A DNA stretch of 64,000 bases from Shewanella psychropiezotolerans (GTDB lineage: Bacteria > Pseudomonadota > Gammaproteobacteria > Enterobacterales > Shewanellaceae), in NCBI RefSeq assembly GCF_007197555.1, contig NZ_CP041614.1, forward strand, positions 2,286,001 through 2,350,000, given 5' to 3'. The stretch's first letter is position 1. Each line of letters starts with the position of its first letter. The notes beneath the pieces were generated by a model that was given only the letters and a program-made list of their open reading frames with translations, was not told the DNA's origin and did not search any database. A program made the position numbers and the translations under genes. Below are positions 36,807-45,469 of the stretch, in pieces.

Positions 36807-36882
36807 GTCCCCTTCGTCTAGAGGCCTAGGACACCGCCCTTTCACGGCGGTAACAGGGGTTCGAATCCCCTAGGGGATACCA
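36807..36882 (+). tRNA. tRNA-Glu(UUC), copy 7
   Basis: Identical tRNA-Glu gene with anticodon UUC and encoded CCA. Confidence 0.97.
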
Positions 36883-37018
36883 ATTTTTCTTGTGTTTTGA
36901 CTTTTTGTCAAAACACTTGGAAAGCACCCAGTTAGGGTTAAATGTACCGCTTTTACTCACGCCTTTGAGTATTAGCCTATAAGCTCTTTTTTACTAGAGT
37001 CTAAACAAGTAAGTCCGG

Positions 37019-37094
37019 GTCCCCTTCGTCTAGAGGCCTAGGACACCGCCCTTTCACGGCGGTAACAGGGGTTCGAATCCCCTAGGGGATACCA
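37019..37094 (+). tRNA. tRNA-Glu(UUC), copy 8
   Basis: Identical tRNA-Glu gene with anticodon UUC and encoded CCA; the last tRNA-Glu of the array. Confidence 0.97.
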
Positions 37095-37133
37095 ATATTT
37101 ACAGTTTCATGCTTATATTCCAGTGCATGAAAT

Positions 37134-37209
37134 GGGGCCTTAGCTCAGCTGGGAGAGCGCAACACTGGCAGTGTTGAGGTCAGCGGTTCGATCCCGCTAG
37201 GCTCCACCA
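37134..37209 (+). tRNA. tRNA-Ala(GGC), copy 2
   Basis: Identical to the first tRNA-Ala, with anticodon GGC, G3:U70 and encoded CCA. Confidence 0.97.
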
Positions 37210-37319
37210 TTTTAATCAGTACTACATATTCTTAGATAAGAATAAAATAAAGTTGGTGTAGATAGATTCTATCTACCGACAGATTTACTAGTTTCATGCT
37301 TAATTTCAGTGTATGAAAT

Positions 37320-37395
37320 GGGGCCTTAGCTCAGCTGGGAGAGCGCAACACTGGCAGTGTTGAGGTCAGCGGTTCGATCCCGCTAGGCTCCACCA
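37320..37395 (+). tRNA. tRNA-Ala(GGC), copy 3
   Basis: Identical to the other tRNA-Ala genes. The spacer before it repeats the stretch TTTCATGCTTA...CAGTG.ATGAAAT found before copy 2. Confidence 0.97.
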
Positions 37396-37437
37396 TATCT
37401 AGCTTGCTCATATCTAAATAGGATAGAGTAGACATAT

Positions 37438-37461
37438 AAACCACCGGCAGGTGGTTTTTTT
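37438..37461 (+). terminator. Rho-independent terminator of the tRNA-Ala/Glu array
   Basis: AAACCACC, loop GGCA, GGTGGTTTTTTT. A compact GC stem with seven T, placed 42 bases after the last tRNA. Confidence 0.85.
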
Positions 37462-37647
37462 GTATCTGAATTTTCGTGGCTTTATCCGTACCAATTTCCC
37501 ATGCATTGCTATTTCCCCACTATTTCGATATCTGTACATGACTGGTGCTAAGTTCTTTTAGTAGTACACAGAGTAAGGGGAAGCATTTCTAGCAGTACAG
37601 AATGCTATTGGTATTAGACCATCTTGAATTAGTGGAATCGAAAGCAT

Positions 37648-37673
37648 AAAAAAGCCATCTGAATGATAGCTTT
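37648..37673 (-). terminator. Rho-independent terminator after the ABC transporter gene
   Basis: On the minus strand: AAAGCTATC, loop ATTCA, GATGGCTTTTTT. It follows the ABC gene stop by about 25 bases. Apart from this and the tRNA terminator, I see nothing in 37396-37696. Confidence 0.75.
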
Positions 37674-37696
37674 CATGTTCTTACTATCGATAGTGA

Positions 37697-39526
37697 TTAA
37701 TCTAGACCTAAGAAACCACCAGTCTGGTGCGCCCATAGTTGAGCATATATACCGCCATCGTGTATCAGTTCTTGATGGGTGCCTTCTTCAATAATATTGC
37801 CTTCATCTAAGACTATTAATCTATCCATAGCGGCTATGGTGGAGAGCCTGTGAGCAATAGCTATTACTGTTTTCCCTTCCATTAGCTGGTATAAGCTTTC
37901 TTGTATCGCGGCTTCTACTTCCGAGTCCAGTGCCGATGTTGCCTCATCCAGTAGCAAGATCGGTGCATTCTTGAGGAGTACTCGTGCAATGGCGATACGT
38001 TGTCTCTGACCGCCTGAGAGTTTGACGCCTCGTTCACCCACTTGAGCATCTAGGCCTAGATTCCCTTCTGCGTCCGTCAAGGTTTGGATGAAGTCATAGG
38101 CCTGTGCACTCTTAATTGCACTCATTAGCTCCTCATCGCTGGCATCGGGTTTTCCATAGAGAATATTTTCTCGAATCGATCTGTGTAGCAATGACGTATC
38201 TTGCGTGACCATGCCTATGTTGGCACGTAGAGAGTCTTGTTGAACATGTTTGATGTTCTGCTTGTCAATTTCGATAGTGCCTTTTTCTACATCGTAGAAG
38301 CGCATCAGCAGGTTGACTAACGTCGATTTTCCAGCGCCAGAGCGACCGACTAGTCCAACTTTCTCACCCGCTTTTATATTGAGGTTCAGTTTTTCGATCA
38401 CACCGCTATTCTCACCATAGTGAAAGCTGACTTTGGTGAAGTCGATGGCGCCTTTTTCGACAGTAATCTTTGGCGCATCCTTTATATCTTGAATCTCAGT
38501 TGGCTTAGATAAAGTATTCATACCGTCGGCAACTGTGCCTATATTTTCGAACAAGGAACTTATTTCCCACATGATCCACTGGGACATGCCATTCAACCTT
38601 AAGGCCAGACTGATGGCAATGGCAATGGCGCCTACCGTGATGGCACTCGTTGTCCATAACCAGATTGACACGGCTGCGATGGCAAATGCGAGTAGGTAGT
38701 TGATGATCTGCACACTGACATTGATACCTGTGACGAGTCGCATCTGTCTATACACGGTATCCAGAAACGTCTGCATGCTGCCTTTTGCGTATTCGGCTTC
38801 TTTCTGGGTGTGGGAAAACAGCTTCACTGTGGTGATATTGGTATAGCTGTCGACGATGCGACCAGTCATATTTGAACGCGCATCGGCCTGTTCGGTCGAT
38901 ATTTGCTTCAATTGAGGTAAAAACCGGAGCTGTAGGCCGATATACAAGCCTAACCAGAGCAACATAGGTAGCATCAATCGTAGGTCTGCATTGGCTATCA
39001 TAACCAGCATAGAGGTAAAATAAACTAATATGTACACGAGTACATCCAAAAGTTTAGTCACGGTCTCTCTGACAGCTAACGACGTTTGCATCACCTTTGT
39101 GGCGATACGACCCGCAAAATCATTTTGATAAAATGAAACACTCTGTTTCAGTAAATATCTATGGGCTAACCACCTGATAGACATGGGATAGTTCCCCAGG
39201 AGTCCTTGATAAACTATCAGTGCATGTAACAGGACTAAGGAGGGGATCACCACTAACACTAATATTGTCATCCCGATCAGCTTGAGGCCTTCCTTTTCAA
39301 ATAAGGTATCAGGGTCATTGGCTATCAATAAGTCGACAAGCTGACCCATGAAGCCGAATAATGATACTTCTAATATGGCGAGAATGGCGGTGAGGATGGA
39401 CATTAATATTAGCGGGCGTTCGAATCCCTTAGTGTAATGACGGCAAAACGCATATATCCCTTGAGGAGGTTGCTCCGGCTCGGCTGCGGGGAGGGGGTCA
39501 ACCCATGACTCGAATCGTTTAAACAT
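37697..39526 (-). CDS. ABC exporter, fused permease and ATPase (MsbA/MDR type)
   Basis: The 609 residues carry six membrane helices in the N-terminal half (for example PLILMSILTAILAILEVSLFGFMG and LVLVVIPSLVLLHALIVY), then an ATPase domain. The latter has Walker A GLVGRSGAGKST, signature KLSGGQRQRIAIARVLL, Walker B PILLLDEATSALD and H-loop AIAHRLSTI. Such half-transporters work as homodimers and export lipids, peptides or drugs from the inner membrane; the substrate cannot be deduced. It is a single gene, divergent from the AdaA-AlkA gene. Confidence 0.92.
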   Translation of the reverse strand: MFKRFESWVDPLPAAEPEQPPQGIYAFCRHYTKGFERPLILMSILTAILAILEVSLFGFMGQLVDLLIANDPDTLFEKEGLKLIGMTILVLVVIPSLVLLHALIVYQGLLGNYPMSIRWLAHRYLLKQSVSFYQNDFAGRIATKVMQTSLAVRETVTKLLDVLVYILVYFTSMLVMIANADLRLMLPMLLWLGLYIGLQLRFLPQLKQISTEQADARSNMTGRIVDSYTNITTVKLFSHTQKEAEYAKGSMQTFLDTVYRQMRLVTGINVSVQIINYLLAFAIAAVSIWLWTTSAITVGAIAIAISLALRLNGMSQWIMWEISSLFENIGTVADGMNTLSKPTEIQDIKDAPKITVEKGAIDFTKVSFHYGENSGVIEKLNLNIKAGEKVGLVGRSGAGKSTLVNLLMRFYDVEKGTIEIDKQNIKHVQQDSLRANIGMVTQDTSLLHRSIRENILYGKPDASDEELMSAIKSAQAYDFIQTLTDAEGNLGLDAQVGERGVKLSGGQRQRIAIARVLLKNAPILLLDEATSALDSEVEAAIQESLYQLMEGKTVIAIAHRLSTIAAMDRLIVLDEGNIIEEGTHQELIHDGGIYAQLWAHQTGGFLGLD

Positions 39527-39694
39527 CTGTTACTCAACCATAATGAATTAATTATCTCTGCCGCTAGCATATCGTAAATTGATAACTTTGACTTAACTTT
39601 GGCTTTTTTGTATTCAGTTCCGTTTTCCGCTAGTTCATACTGCTTTTATTCAGTAAAGTGCTTTTAAGGATTTCCTCTTATAGTTAGCACAAAT

Positions 39695-41224
39695 ATGTCG
39701 AACGTTTTGCCTAAGTTATCCAATGAGTCATGTAGAAAAGCCAGATTATCCCGTGATCCACGTTTCGATGGGAAATTTTTTATCGGGGTACTCACGACCG
39801 GTATTTTTTGTCGGCCAATCTGTCCAGCAGTCGCTCCGAAGGAGGAGAACGTTCGTTATTTTGATTCAGCCGTTAGTGCGTCCAGTGCAGGGCTTAGGCC
39901 GTGTCTTCGTTGTCGTCCCGACAGTGCCCCCAACTCCAGTGCCTGGAAAGGTACTCGAACGACATTAGAGCGGGCATTGACCTTGATAGAGGGGGGCGTG
40001 CTTTCAGGAAACGATGGCATAGACATTGAGGCATTATCGGATAGGTTGGGTATTTCTAGCCGTTATCTCAGGCAGATTTTTAGCGACAATTTTGGTACGT
40101 CGCCTAAAAAATATGCCCAGTTTCGTGATTTAATGTTCGCTAAACAGCTTCTACATCAGACAAATTTAAGTGTCACTCAAATTGCGTTTGCAGCAGGGTT
40201 TAACAGTGTCAGGCGATTCAATGAATCATTTAAACAGACGTTAAAGCTCACGCCTACCGCCCTTAGAAAAACGACTCAGAAAAATGCTAAAGGTGAAAAG
40301 GGGACAGATAAAATGGCTCAGATAACTGATGGTGTGATGCTATCTCTGTTTTTCGCTTATAGGCCGCCATTGAATTGGACTCGTCAGATGGCATTTTATC
40401 GGCTGCGTATGGTTGAAAAAATGGAGTGGGAACTCGATGGAGAAGGTTATGGAAGATGTTTTCAGTTTGGTGAAGCGAAAGGATATTTCGAGGTAAGTCA
40501 TCAAGCAGACAAAAATGGATTTAAAGTAAATATCTATCTGGCTTCGAGTGATCATCTTGCCAGTTTAAAAAATATCACGATGCAGATCCGTAGGTTGCTA
40601 GACTTGGATGCAGATATGGACAAGATTGAAACCGTTTTAGCTTCGACTGCCATCATGACCAAAGACATGATCCAAGGGCTAAGGTTACCAGGGACCTGGT
40701 CCGTTTTTGAAGCGGGTTGCCGTGCTGTACTGGGTCAGCAGGTGAGTATTATTCAAGCTACAGCACTGTTAAATACACTGGTCAAAGCCTATGGTGAGAA
40801 TGTCACTATTTCCGGTAAGAAAGTCGTACTTTTTCCTACACCTGAAGCAATTGCAGCAGCGTCTCTGGATGAGCTTAAAATGCCGGGAGCGCGGAAAGCG
40901 GCGCTAAAAGCACTGGGGTTATTTGTCAGTGAGAATCCTGGCGGTGCTGTCGATGAGTGGTTATCGATTAAAGGCATAGGCCCATGGACGCTTGCTTATG
41001 CCAAGATGCGTGGCCTAAGTGATCCTGATATTTTATTGTGTTCCGACCTAGTGGTTAAGAAAAAGGTACTATCTCTGTATCAGCAAGGCGTAGAACCCGT
41101 CGCCCACGATAAGCAAGCCAATACGTTATCCCGAGTCGATTACAGTGAGCTAACAGATAGGCTTACTGAGCAAGCGTCTCCCTGGGGCAGCTACTTAACG
41201 TTTCAATTATGGAATTTAGCATGA
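39695..41224 (+). CDS. AdaA-AlkA fusion: methylphosphotriester acceptor, AraC regulator and 3-methyladenine DNA glycosylase
   Basis: The 509 residues have three parts. The Ada N-terminal zinc domain has Cys39, Cys43, Cys70 and Cys73 (GIFCRPICPA, LRPCLRCRPD); the first takes the methyl group from DNA phosphotriesters. An AraC-type helix-turn-helix follows (YLRQIFSDNFGTSPKKYAQF and NLSVTQIAFAAGFNSVRRFN). Last comes an AlkA-type glycosylase domain with LGQQVSIIQA, a helix-hairpin-helix (SIKGIGPWTLAYAKMRGL) and a candidate catalytic Asp in PDILLCSDLVVKK. It senses alkylation, activates the operon and excises alkylated bases. It overlaps the following methyltransferase gene by four bases. Confidence 0.9.
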   Translation: MSNVLPKLSNESCRKARLSRDPRFDGKFFIGVLTTGIFCRPICPAVAPKEENVRYFDSAVSASSAGLRPCLRCRPDSAPNSSAWKGTRTTLERALTLIEGGVLSGNDGIDIEALSDRLGISSRYLRQIFSDNFGTSPKKYAQFRDLMFAKQLLHQTNLSVTQIAFAAGFNSVRRFNESFKQTLKLTPTALRKTTQKNAKGEKGTDKMAQITDGVMLSLFFAYRPPLNWTRQMAFYRLRMVEKMEWELDGEGYGRCFQFGEAKGYFEVSHQADKNGFKVNIYLASSDHLASLKNITMQIRRLLDLDADMDKIETVLASTAIMTKDMIQGLRLPGTWSVFEAGCRAVLGQQVSIIQATALLNTLVKAYGENVTISGKKVVLFPTPEAIAAASLDELKMPGARKAALKALGLFVSENPGGAVDEWLSIKGIGPWTLAYAKMRGLSDPDILLCSDLVVKKKVLSLYQQGVEPVAHDKQANTLSRVDYSELTDRLTEQASPWGSYLTFQLWNLA

Positions 41225-41769
41225 AGCAATTAACGGATGTGCCAGTATTTGCCCATTTCGATAAAGAGTCGCCAATCACCTCAGATACCATTATGGCTAA
41301 AACCGTGACAACTCAGGTGGGCGAGATCTACATTAAGGCCAATCAATTTGGTTTATCACATCTGAGCTTAGTTGAAGCTAAGCTGGAGATGAATGAGCAG
41401 ACAGAACTAAATCAACAAGCTTTCAGCTATTTAATTCAGACTGAAAAGGAGTTAGAGGAATACTTCTCTGGCAAGCGACAGCGCTTTTCAGTTCCGTTAG
41501 CGCCAAAGGGGACCGAGTTTCAAAAAGCCGTTTGGCAAGCCTTGTTAACGCTAGATTACGGCACGACCTGTTGTTATGCCGATATTGCCAACAAAATAAA
41601 CAGACCTAAGGCCGTGAGGGCCGTCGGAGCGGCGAATGGCGCTAACTCCATTGCCATCATCATCCCCTGCCATAGAGTGATAGGGAAAAATGGTAGCTTA
41701 ACCGGTTATGCTTATGGTCTCGAGATGAAAAAGTCTCTGCTCAAATTGGAAAACTGTACAGGCTTTTAG
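41221..41769 (+). CDS. ogt: Methylated-DNA-protein cysteine methyltransferase
   Basis: About 182 residues with the O6-methylguanine-DNA methyltransferase core. The DNA-binding helix is TEFQKAVWQALLTLDYGTTCCYADIA, then RPKAVRAVGAANGANSIAIIIPCHRVIG containing the acceptor cysteine in PCHRV. It transfers methyl groups from O6-methylguanine to itself. ATG 41221 overlaps the upstream stop (ATGA); ATG 41209 is possible too. Together with the AdaA-AlkA protein it provides all functions of E. coli Ada plus AlkA, split differently. Confidence 0.93.
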   Translation: MKQLTDVPVFAHFDKESPITSDTIMAKTVTTQVGEIYIKANQFGLSHLSLVEAKLEMNEQTELNQQAFSYLIQTEKELEEYFSGKRQRFSVPLAPKGTEFQKAVWQALLTLDYGTTCCYADIANKINRPKAVRAVGAANGANSIAIIIPCHRVIGKNGSLTGYAYGLEMKKSLLKLENCTGF

Positions 41770-41940
41770 CTCAGTTAATTATTAATTTTTTGAGATCTCT
41801 GCTGCACTGGATGGTCTCATCGATTTTAGAGGCAAAGGACCTCAATGGTAAAAATCAAAATAAAAGCTTTCCCTGCTGATCTAGCGTAGAATATGGGCCA
41901 TATTTAATATTGCCCTCTTTTTACGGATCTATCCATCCTT

Positions 41941-43236
41941 ATGACCCAAGCACACTCTCCACAAGTTAAGCCTGAAATTACCTTCGAACAACTTGGGTTA
42001 ATCCCGGAACTGCTCAAACGTTTAACCTTACTCGAGTATCTCAATCCCACTCTAGTCCAAGGGAAAACGATTCCAGCCGTTTTATCGGGTAGAGATCTAC
42101 TGGCAGGAGCGATTACAGGCTCAGGTAAAACAGCAGCTTTTGCTTTACCTATGCTGCAGAAACTCGCCAAGAGTAGCGCTAATATTTCTAAAGGAAATCA
42201 GGTCTGTGGACTTGTTTTAGTACCGACCCGAGAACTTGCTCAACAGGTTGCTGAGAGCTTTAAGAGCTACGGACAATTGATTAAGCCTAGGTTGAAAATA
42301 GAGGCCGTATTTGGTGGTGTGTCGGCTAATACCCAAATGTTAGCCATGAGAGGGGGGGCTGATGTTCTCGTTGCAACTCCTGGTCGATTACTCGATCTCA
42401 TTTCGAGTAACGCCATCAAGCTTGATGATGTGAAAACATTAGTGCTTGATGAAGCGGATCGCATGTTGAGTCTCGGATTCACTGAAGAGCTAAATCAAGT
42501 TCTGGCCTTGTTGCCTAAACACAAACAGACCTTGCTTTTTTCAGCCACATTTCCTGAAGAAGTCAAAATCCTTACCGATAATTTATTATCGACTCCAGTC
42601 GAAATCCAGATTCAGACTGAGGAAAAATCGACCATTAAACAGCAGGTGTATACGGTTAACCGTAATCGTAAGACAGCCCTGCTCGCACATCTGATTAAAG
42701 AGAATGACTGGCGTCAGGTGTTAGTGTTTGCCAGTGCAAAAAACACTTGTAATCGACTCGAGCAAAAGTTGGCCAAGGCTGGTATTGCGGCGCAAATATT
42801 TCACAGTGATAAATCACAAGGTGCTAGAACTAAGGTACTTGAGGCGTTTAAAAGTGGCGAGACCCATGTGTTAATCGCCACCGATATCGCTGCTCGTGGT
42901 ATAGATATCGATAAACTACCTGTGGTGATTAACTATGAGCTGCCCAGAAGCCCAGTTGACTATATGCACCGTATTGGCCGAAGTGGTCGTGCTGGTGAAG
43001 CAGGGCTGGCGCTATCACTCATCTCTCATGATGAGTATCAGCATTTTAAGGTCATTGAGAAGAAAAATAAAATCAAGTTAGACCGTGAGCAAGTCAGTGG
43101 TTTCGAAGCCGATGATGAGGCGCCCTTAGATTGTCCCTCAAGAGAGATTAAATCTATGGCAGCCCCAGAGGGAATGGGTAAGAAAAAACGTAAGAAATTG
43201 CCTAAAGCAAATGCTGAGTTCTGGACTAAAAAATAG
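41941..43236 (+). CDS. DEAD-box ATP-dependent RNA helicase, RhlE-like
   Basis: The 431 residues show the ordered DEAD-box motifs: Q motif (FEQLGLIPELL ... PTLVQ), motif I GAITGSGKTAA, Ia PTRELAQQ, GG, Ib TPGRLLD, II VLDEADRML, III SATF, IV VLVFASAKNT, V ATDIAARGID and VI HRIGRSGRAG. A lysine-rich tail (GKKKRKKLPKANAEF) follows. It unwinds RNA in ribosome assembly or mRNA turnover. The short basic tail fits the RhlE branch better than SrmB or DbpA, but the subfamily is not certain. Confidence 0.88.
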   Translation: MTQAHSPQVKPEITFEQLGLIPELLKRLTLLEYLNPTLVQGKTIPAVLSGRDLLAGAITGSGKTAAFALPMLQKLAKSSANISKGNQVCGLVLVPTRELAQQVAESFKSYGQLIKPRLKIEAVFGGVSANTQMLAMRGGADVLVATPGRLLDLISSNAIKLDDVKTLVLDEADRMLSLGFTEELNQVLALLPKHKQTLLFSATFPEEVKILTDNLLSTPVEIQIQTEEKSTIKQQVYTVNRNRKTALLAHLIKENDWRQVLVFASAKNTCNRLEQKLAKAGIAAQIFHSDKSQGARTKVLEAFKSGETHVLIATDIAARGIDIDKLPVVINYELPRSPVDYMHRIGRSGRAGEAGLALSLISHDEYQHFKVIEKKNKIKLDREQVSGFEADDEAPLDCPSREIKSMAAPEGMGKKKRKKLPKANAEFWTKK

Positions 43237-43346
43237 CTGTGTTAATGGCTAGCTAAAGTTTTATGTTTGACGGTGCTGGTTACTGTAATGATTTTTCAGT
43301 AGTAAGTGCCGTTATATTCCAATGTTAATAAGAGTGGTAAAAGGTT

Positions 43347-43817
43347 ATGCAGCATCTATTTTGGTTAGTTGAAGACAAAATTGCTGGACGCAGTGGACCT
43401 AACAAGGAAGCTTGGGATTTAAAGGAAATAAAGCGCTCGGGGATCGGTGCAGTGCTTTCGGTTAATGGTGGTGAAGACTGCGACCCCCAAGCATTTATCG
43501 ATGCAGACTTATCTTATGCCTGTATTCCATTTTCAAGCAACATCCCTCCAAAGGAAGAAGATTTGGCTTTGTGTGTGGAGCAGTTACCAAAGGCATTAGC
43601 GTTCATTCGTGAATGTGAGGCAAACAATATGCCGGTATTGATCCATTGTCGTTCTGGAAAAGACAGAACGGCGTTAATTATGGCTTATTACTTGATGGAA
43701 AATGGTGCTGCGCCGTTGCATGCTGTCAGTCAAGTTCGTGCCGTCAGGGATATCGCTTTTAGCGCAGAAGGGTGGGATCAATTTGCATTCGATGTGCTCT
43801 ATGCATTACAAGATTAA
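43347..43817 (+). CDS. Dual-specificity/tyrosine protein phosphatase-like protein
   Basis: The 156 residues hold the CX5R active site at Cys101-Arg107 (VLIHCRSGKDRTALIMAYYL), with a plausible general acid in the preceding part (SSNIPPKEEDL). GIGAVLSVNGGEDCD is typical of the small bacterial DSP fold. It hydrolyses phosphate esters through a cysteinyl intermediate; the substrate (protein, lipid or nucleotide) is unknown. The next gene, 43 bp downstream, is a phospholipase D-type lipoprotein, so a role in lipid metabolism is possible. Confidence 0.85.
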   Translation: MQHLFWLVEDKIAGRSGPNKEAWDLKEIKRSGIGAVLSVNGGEDCDPQAFIDADLSYACIPFSSNIPPKEEDLALCVEQLPKALAFIRECEANNMPVLIHCRSGKDRTALIMAYYLMENGAAPLHAVSQVRAVRDIAFSAEGWDQFAFDVLYALQD

Positions 43818-43859
43818 AGCAGAAGTAATATACAAGCGAGTAGGGTAACAGGAGCTAGG

Positions 43860-45383
43860 ATGGCGAGAGATAAACTGTATGTGATGCTAGTGTCAGTTTT
43901 ATTTTTTCTGTTGTCTGCTTGTAGTAGCGCCCCCGATCTCCTTGATAAAAAAGCAAGCTATCGTCTTATCCCCGCAGACGATTCCCCTCTGGCCACATAT
44001 GTTTCACCACTCATAGAAGATCACCCCGATAAAGCAGGGGTCATTCCGTTAATTGATGGTCTGGATGCCTTCATTGCCAGGCTGGCATTAATCACGTCTG
44101 CTAATACGAGTATCGATCTTCAATATTATATCTACCGTAACGATGATACGGGCAAGCTACTTATCTGGCATATTATCGATGCTGCAGAACGTGGCGTAAG
44201 AGTAAGAATACTACTCGATGACCTCACCACCAAAGAGTTAGACAAGGGCTTGATGATGCTGGCGAACCATCCAAATATTGATGTCCGCCTGTTTAATCCT
44301 TCCTATTCTCGTACCCTGAGAGGACTAGAGTTCATTACCGGTTTTTCGAGAATGAACCGCCGCATGCACAATAAATCACTGACCGTAGATAATTCAGCCT
44401 CGATTGTTGGTGGCCGGAATATCGGTAACGAGTATTTCTCTAATAATGACGATGTTGACTTTGGTGACTTCGATTTGATGTTTATTGGTGATTCTGTTGA
44501 TGAGGTGTCTCTACAATTTGATCGATATTGGAATGCGGATGTCAGTTTACCGATAGAAGCGCTGTCAACTTATGTCATTGTTGATAAAGATCTCGCCCAA
44601 GCCATCGACTCGATAGAACTTGAGCGTGAGGCATTTGAGTCTAATCAATATGTTGGGCGTTTAAAATTAAGCCTGTTACTGAAACAGATCCAAGAAAATA
44701 CGCTTGAGTGGTACTGGGGAAAGGCTGAGGTGGTCTATGATCCACCAGAAAAAGCGCAAAGGAAATCAGAAGAAAGTTGGTTGTTATCAGACTTATCTCG
44801 ATTTTTATCCGGTGCTAGCCGTGAAGTGCTAATCGTATCCCCCTATTTTGTCCCCACAAGAGAGGGGACAAAAAGCTTGGTCGCAGCCGCTAAGGCTGGA
44901 CTAGACATTAAGGTAATCACTAATAGTCTAGCTGCTACCGATGTATTGGCGGTTCATGCAGGTTATCAGGGCTATCGACTGCCTTTATTAGAAGCTGGCA
45001 TTAAGCTATACGAAGTGAAGGCCGACCCGCTTTATAAGCCTTCGGCCTGGTCTGGGAGCTCTCGTTCCAGTCTGCATGCGAAAACGTTCATCTTAGATAG
45101 AGAGTCAATCTTTGTCGGTTCTTTTAACTTCGATCCCAGATCGGCAATGATCAATACCGAGATGGGTATCATGTTCCATAATGCCATATTTGCAGATGCC
45201 ATAGTGACTGGAGTCGAAATGGGGCTACCCGAAGCGGCTTACACCCTTGCAGTGGAAGATGGGGAGCTAGTCTGGATAGATGAAGCCGAGGGGCTTATTG
45301 TCTACGCCGAACCTGGAGCGGGTTTTTGGCGCAAGTTTATGGCAGACCTGATTGCCTTGTTTCCTTTTGAGTCCCAACTATAG
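43860..45383 (+). CDS. Phospholipase D family lipoprotein, cardiolipin synthase C-like
   Basis: The 507 residues begin with a lipoprotein signal (LLSAC, Cys21) and have two HKD motifs: His170/Lys172/Asp177 (MHNKSLTVDN followed by GGRNIGNEYF) and His406/Lys408/Asp413 (LHAKTFILDRESIFVGSFNFDPRS). This layout matches E. coli ClsC (YmdC), which makes cardiolipin from phosphatidylglycerol and phosphatidylethanolamine. ClsC works with ClsB-neighbour YmdB; here a DSP-type phosphatase gene lies upstream instead. Other PLD-type activities are possible. Confidence 0.85.
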   Translation: MARDKLYVMLVSVLFFLLSACSSAPDLLDKKASYRLIPADDSPLATYVSPLIEDHPDKAGVIPLIDGLDAFIARLALITSANTSIDLQYYIYRNDDTGKLLIWHIIDAAERGVRVRILLDDLTTKELDKGLMMLANHPNIDVRLFNPSYSRTLRGLEFITGFSRMNRRMHNKSLTVDNSASIVGGRNIGNEYFSNNDDVDFGDFDLMFIGDSVDEVSLQFDRYWNADVSLPIEALSTYVIVDKDLAQAIDSIELEREAFESNQYVGRLKLSLLLKQIQENTLEWYWGKAEVVYDPPEKAQRKSEESWLLSDLSRFLSGASREVLIVSPYFVPTREGTKSLVAAAKAGLDIKVITNSLAATDVLAVHAGYQGYRLPLLEAGIKLYEVKADPLYKPSAWSGSSRSSLHAKTFILDRESIFVGSFNFDPRSAMINTEMGIMFHNAIFADAIVTGVEMGLPEAAYTLAVEDGELVWIDEAEGLIVYAEPGAGFWRKFMADLIALFPFESQL

Positions 45384-45469
45384 AACTTATCACGGTTATT
45401 TTGATTAGTGTCATCCTTTTTACACTATGATAGATTAGACTTAATCCATTATTTAATTCTCAATTCGGT

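Noticed and set aside
31990..37395. Regular repeats with unique-length spacers, resembling a CRISPR array
   Set aside because: The repeated units are 76-base tRNA genes with CCA ends, and the spacers are themselves repeated; no cas genes are near.
34808..37395. Spacer tRNAs of a ribosomal RNA operon
   Set aside because: tRNA-Ala and tRNA-Glu often lie between 16S and 23S genes, but no rRNA sequence is present here and the array has its own promoter and terminator.
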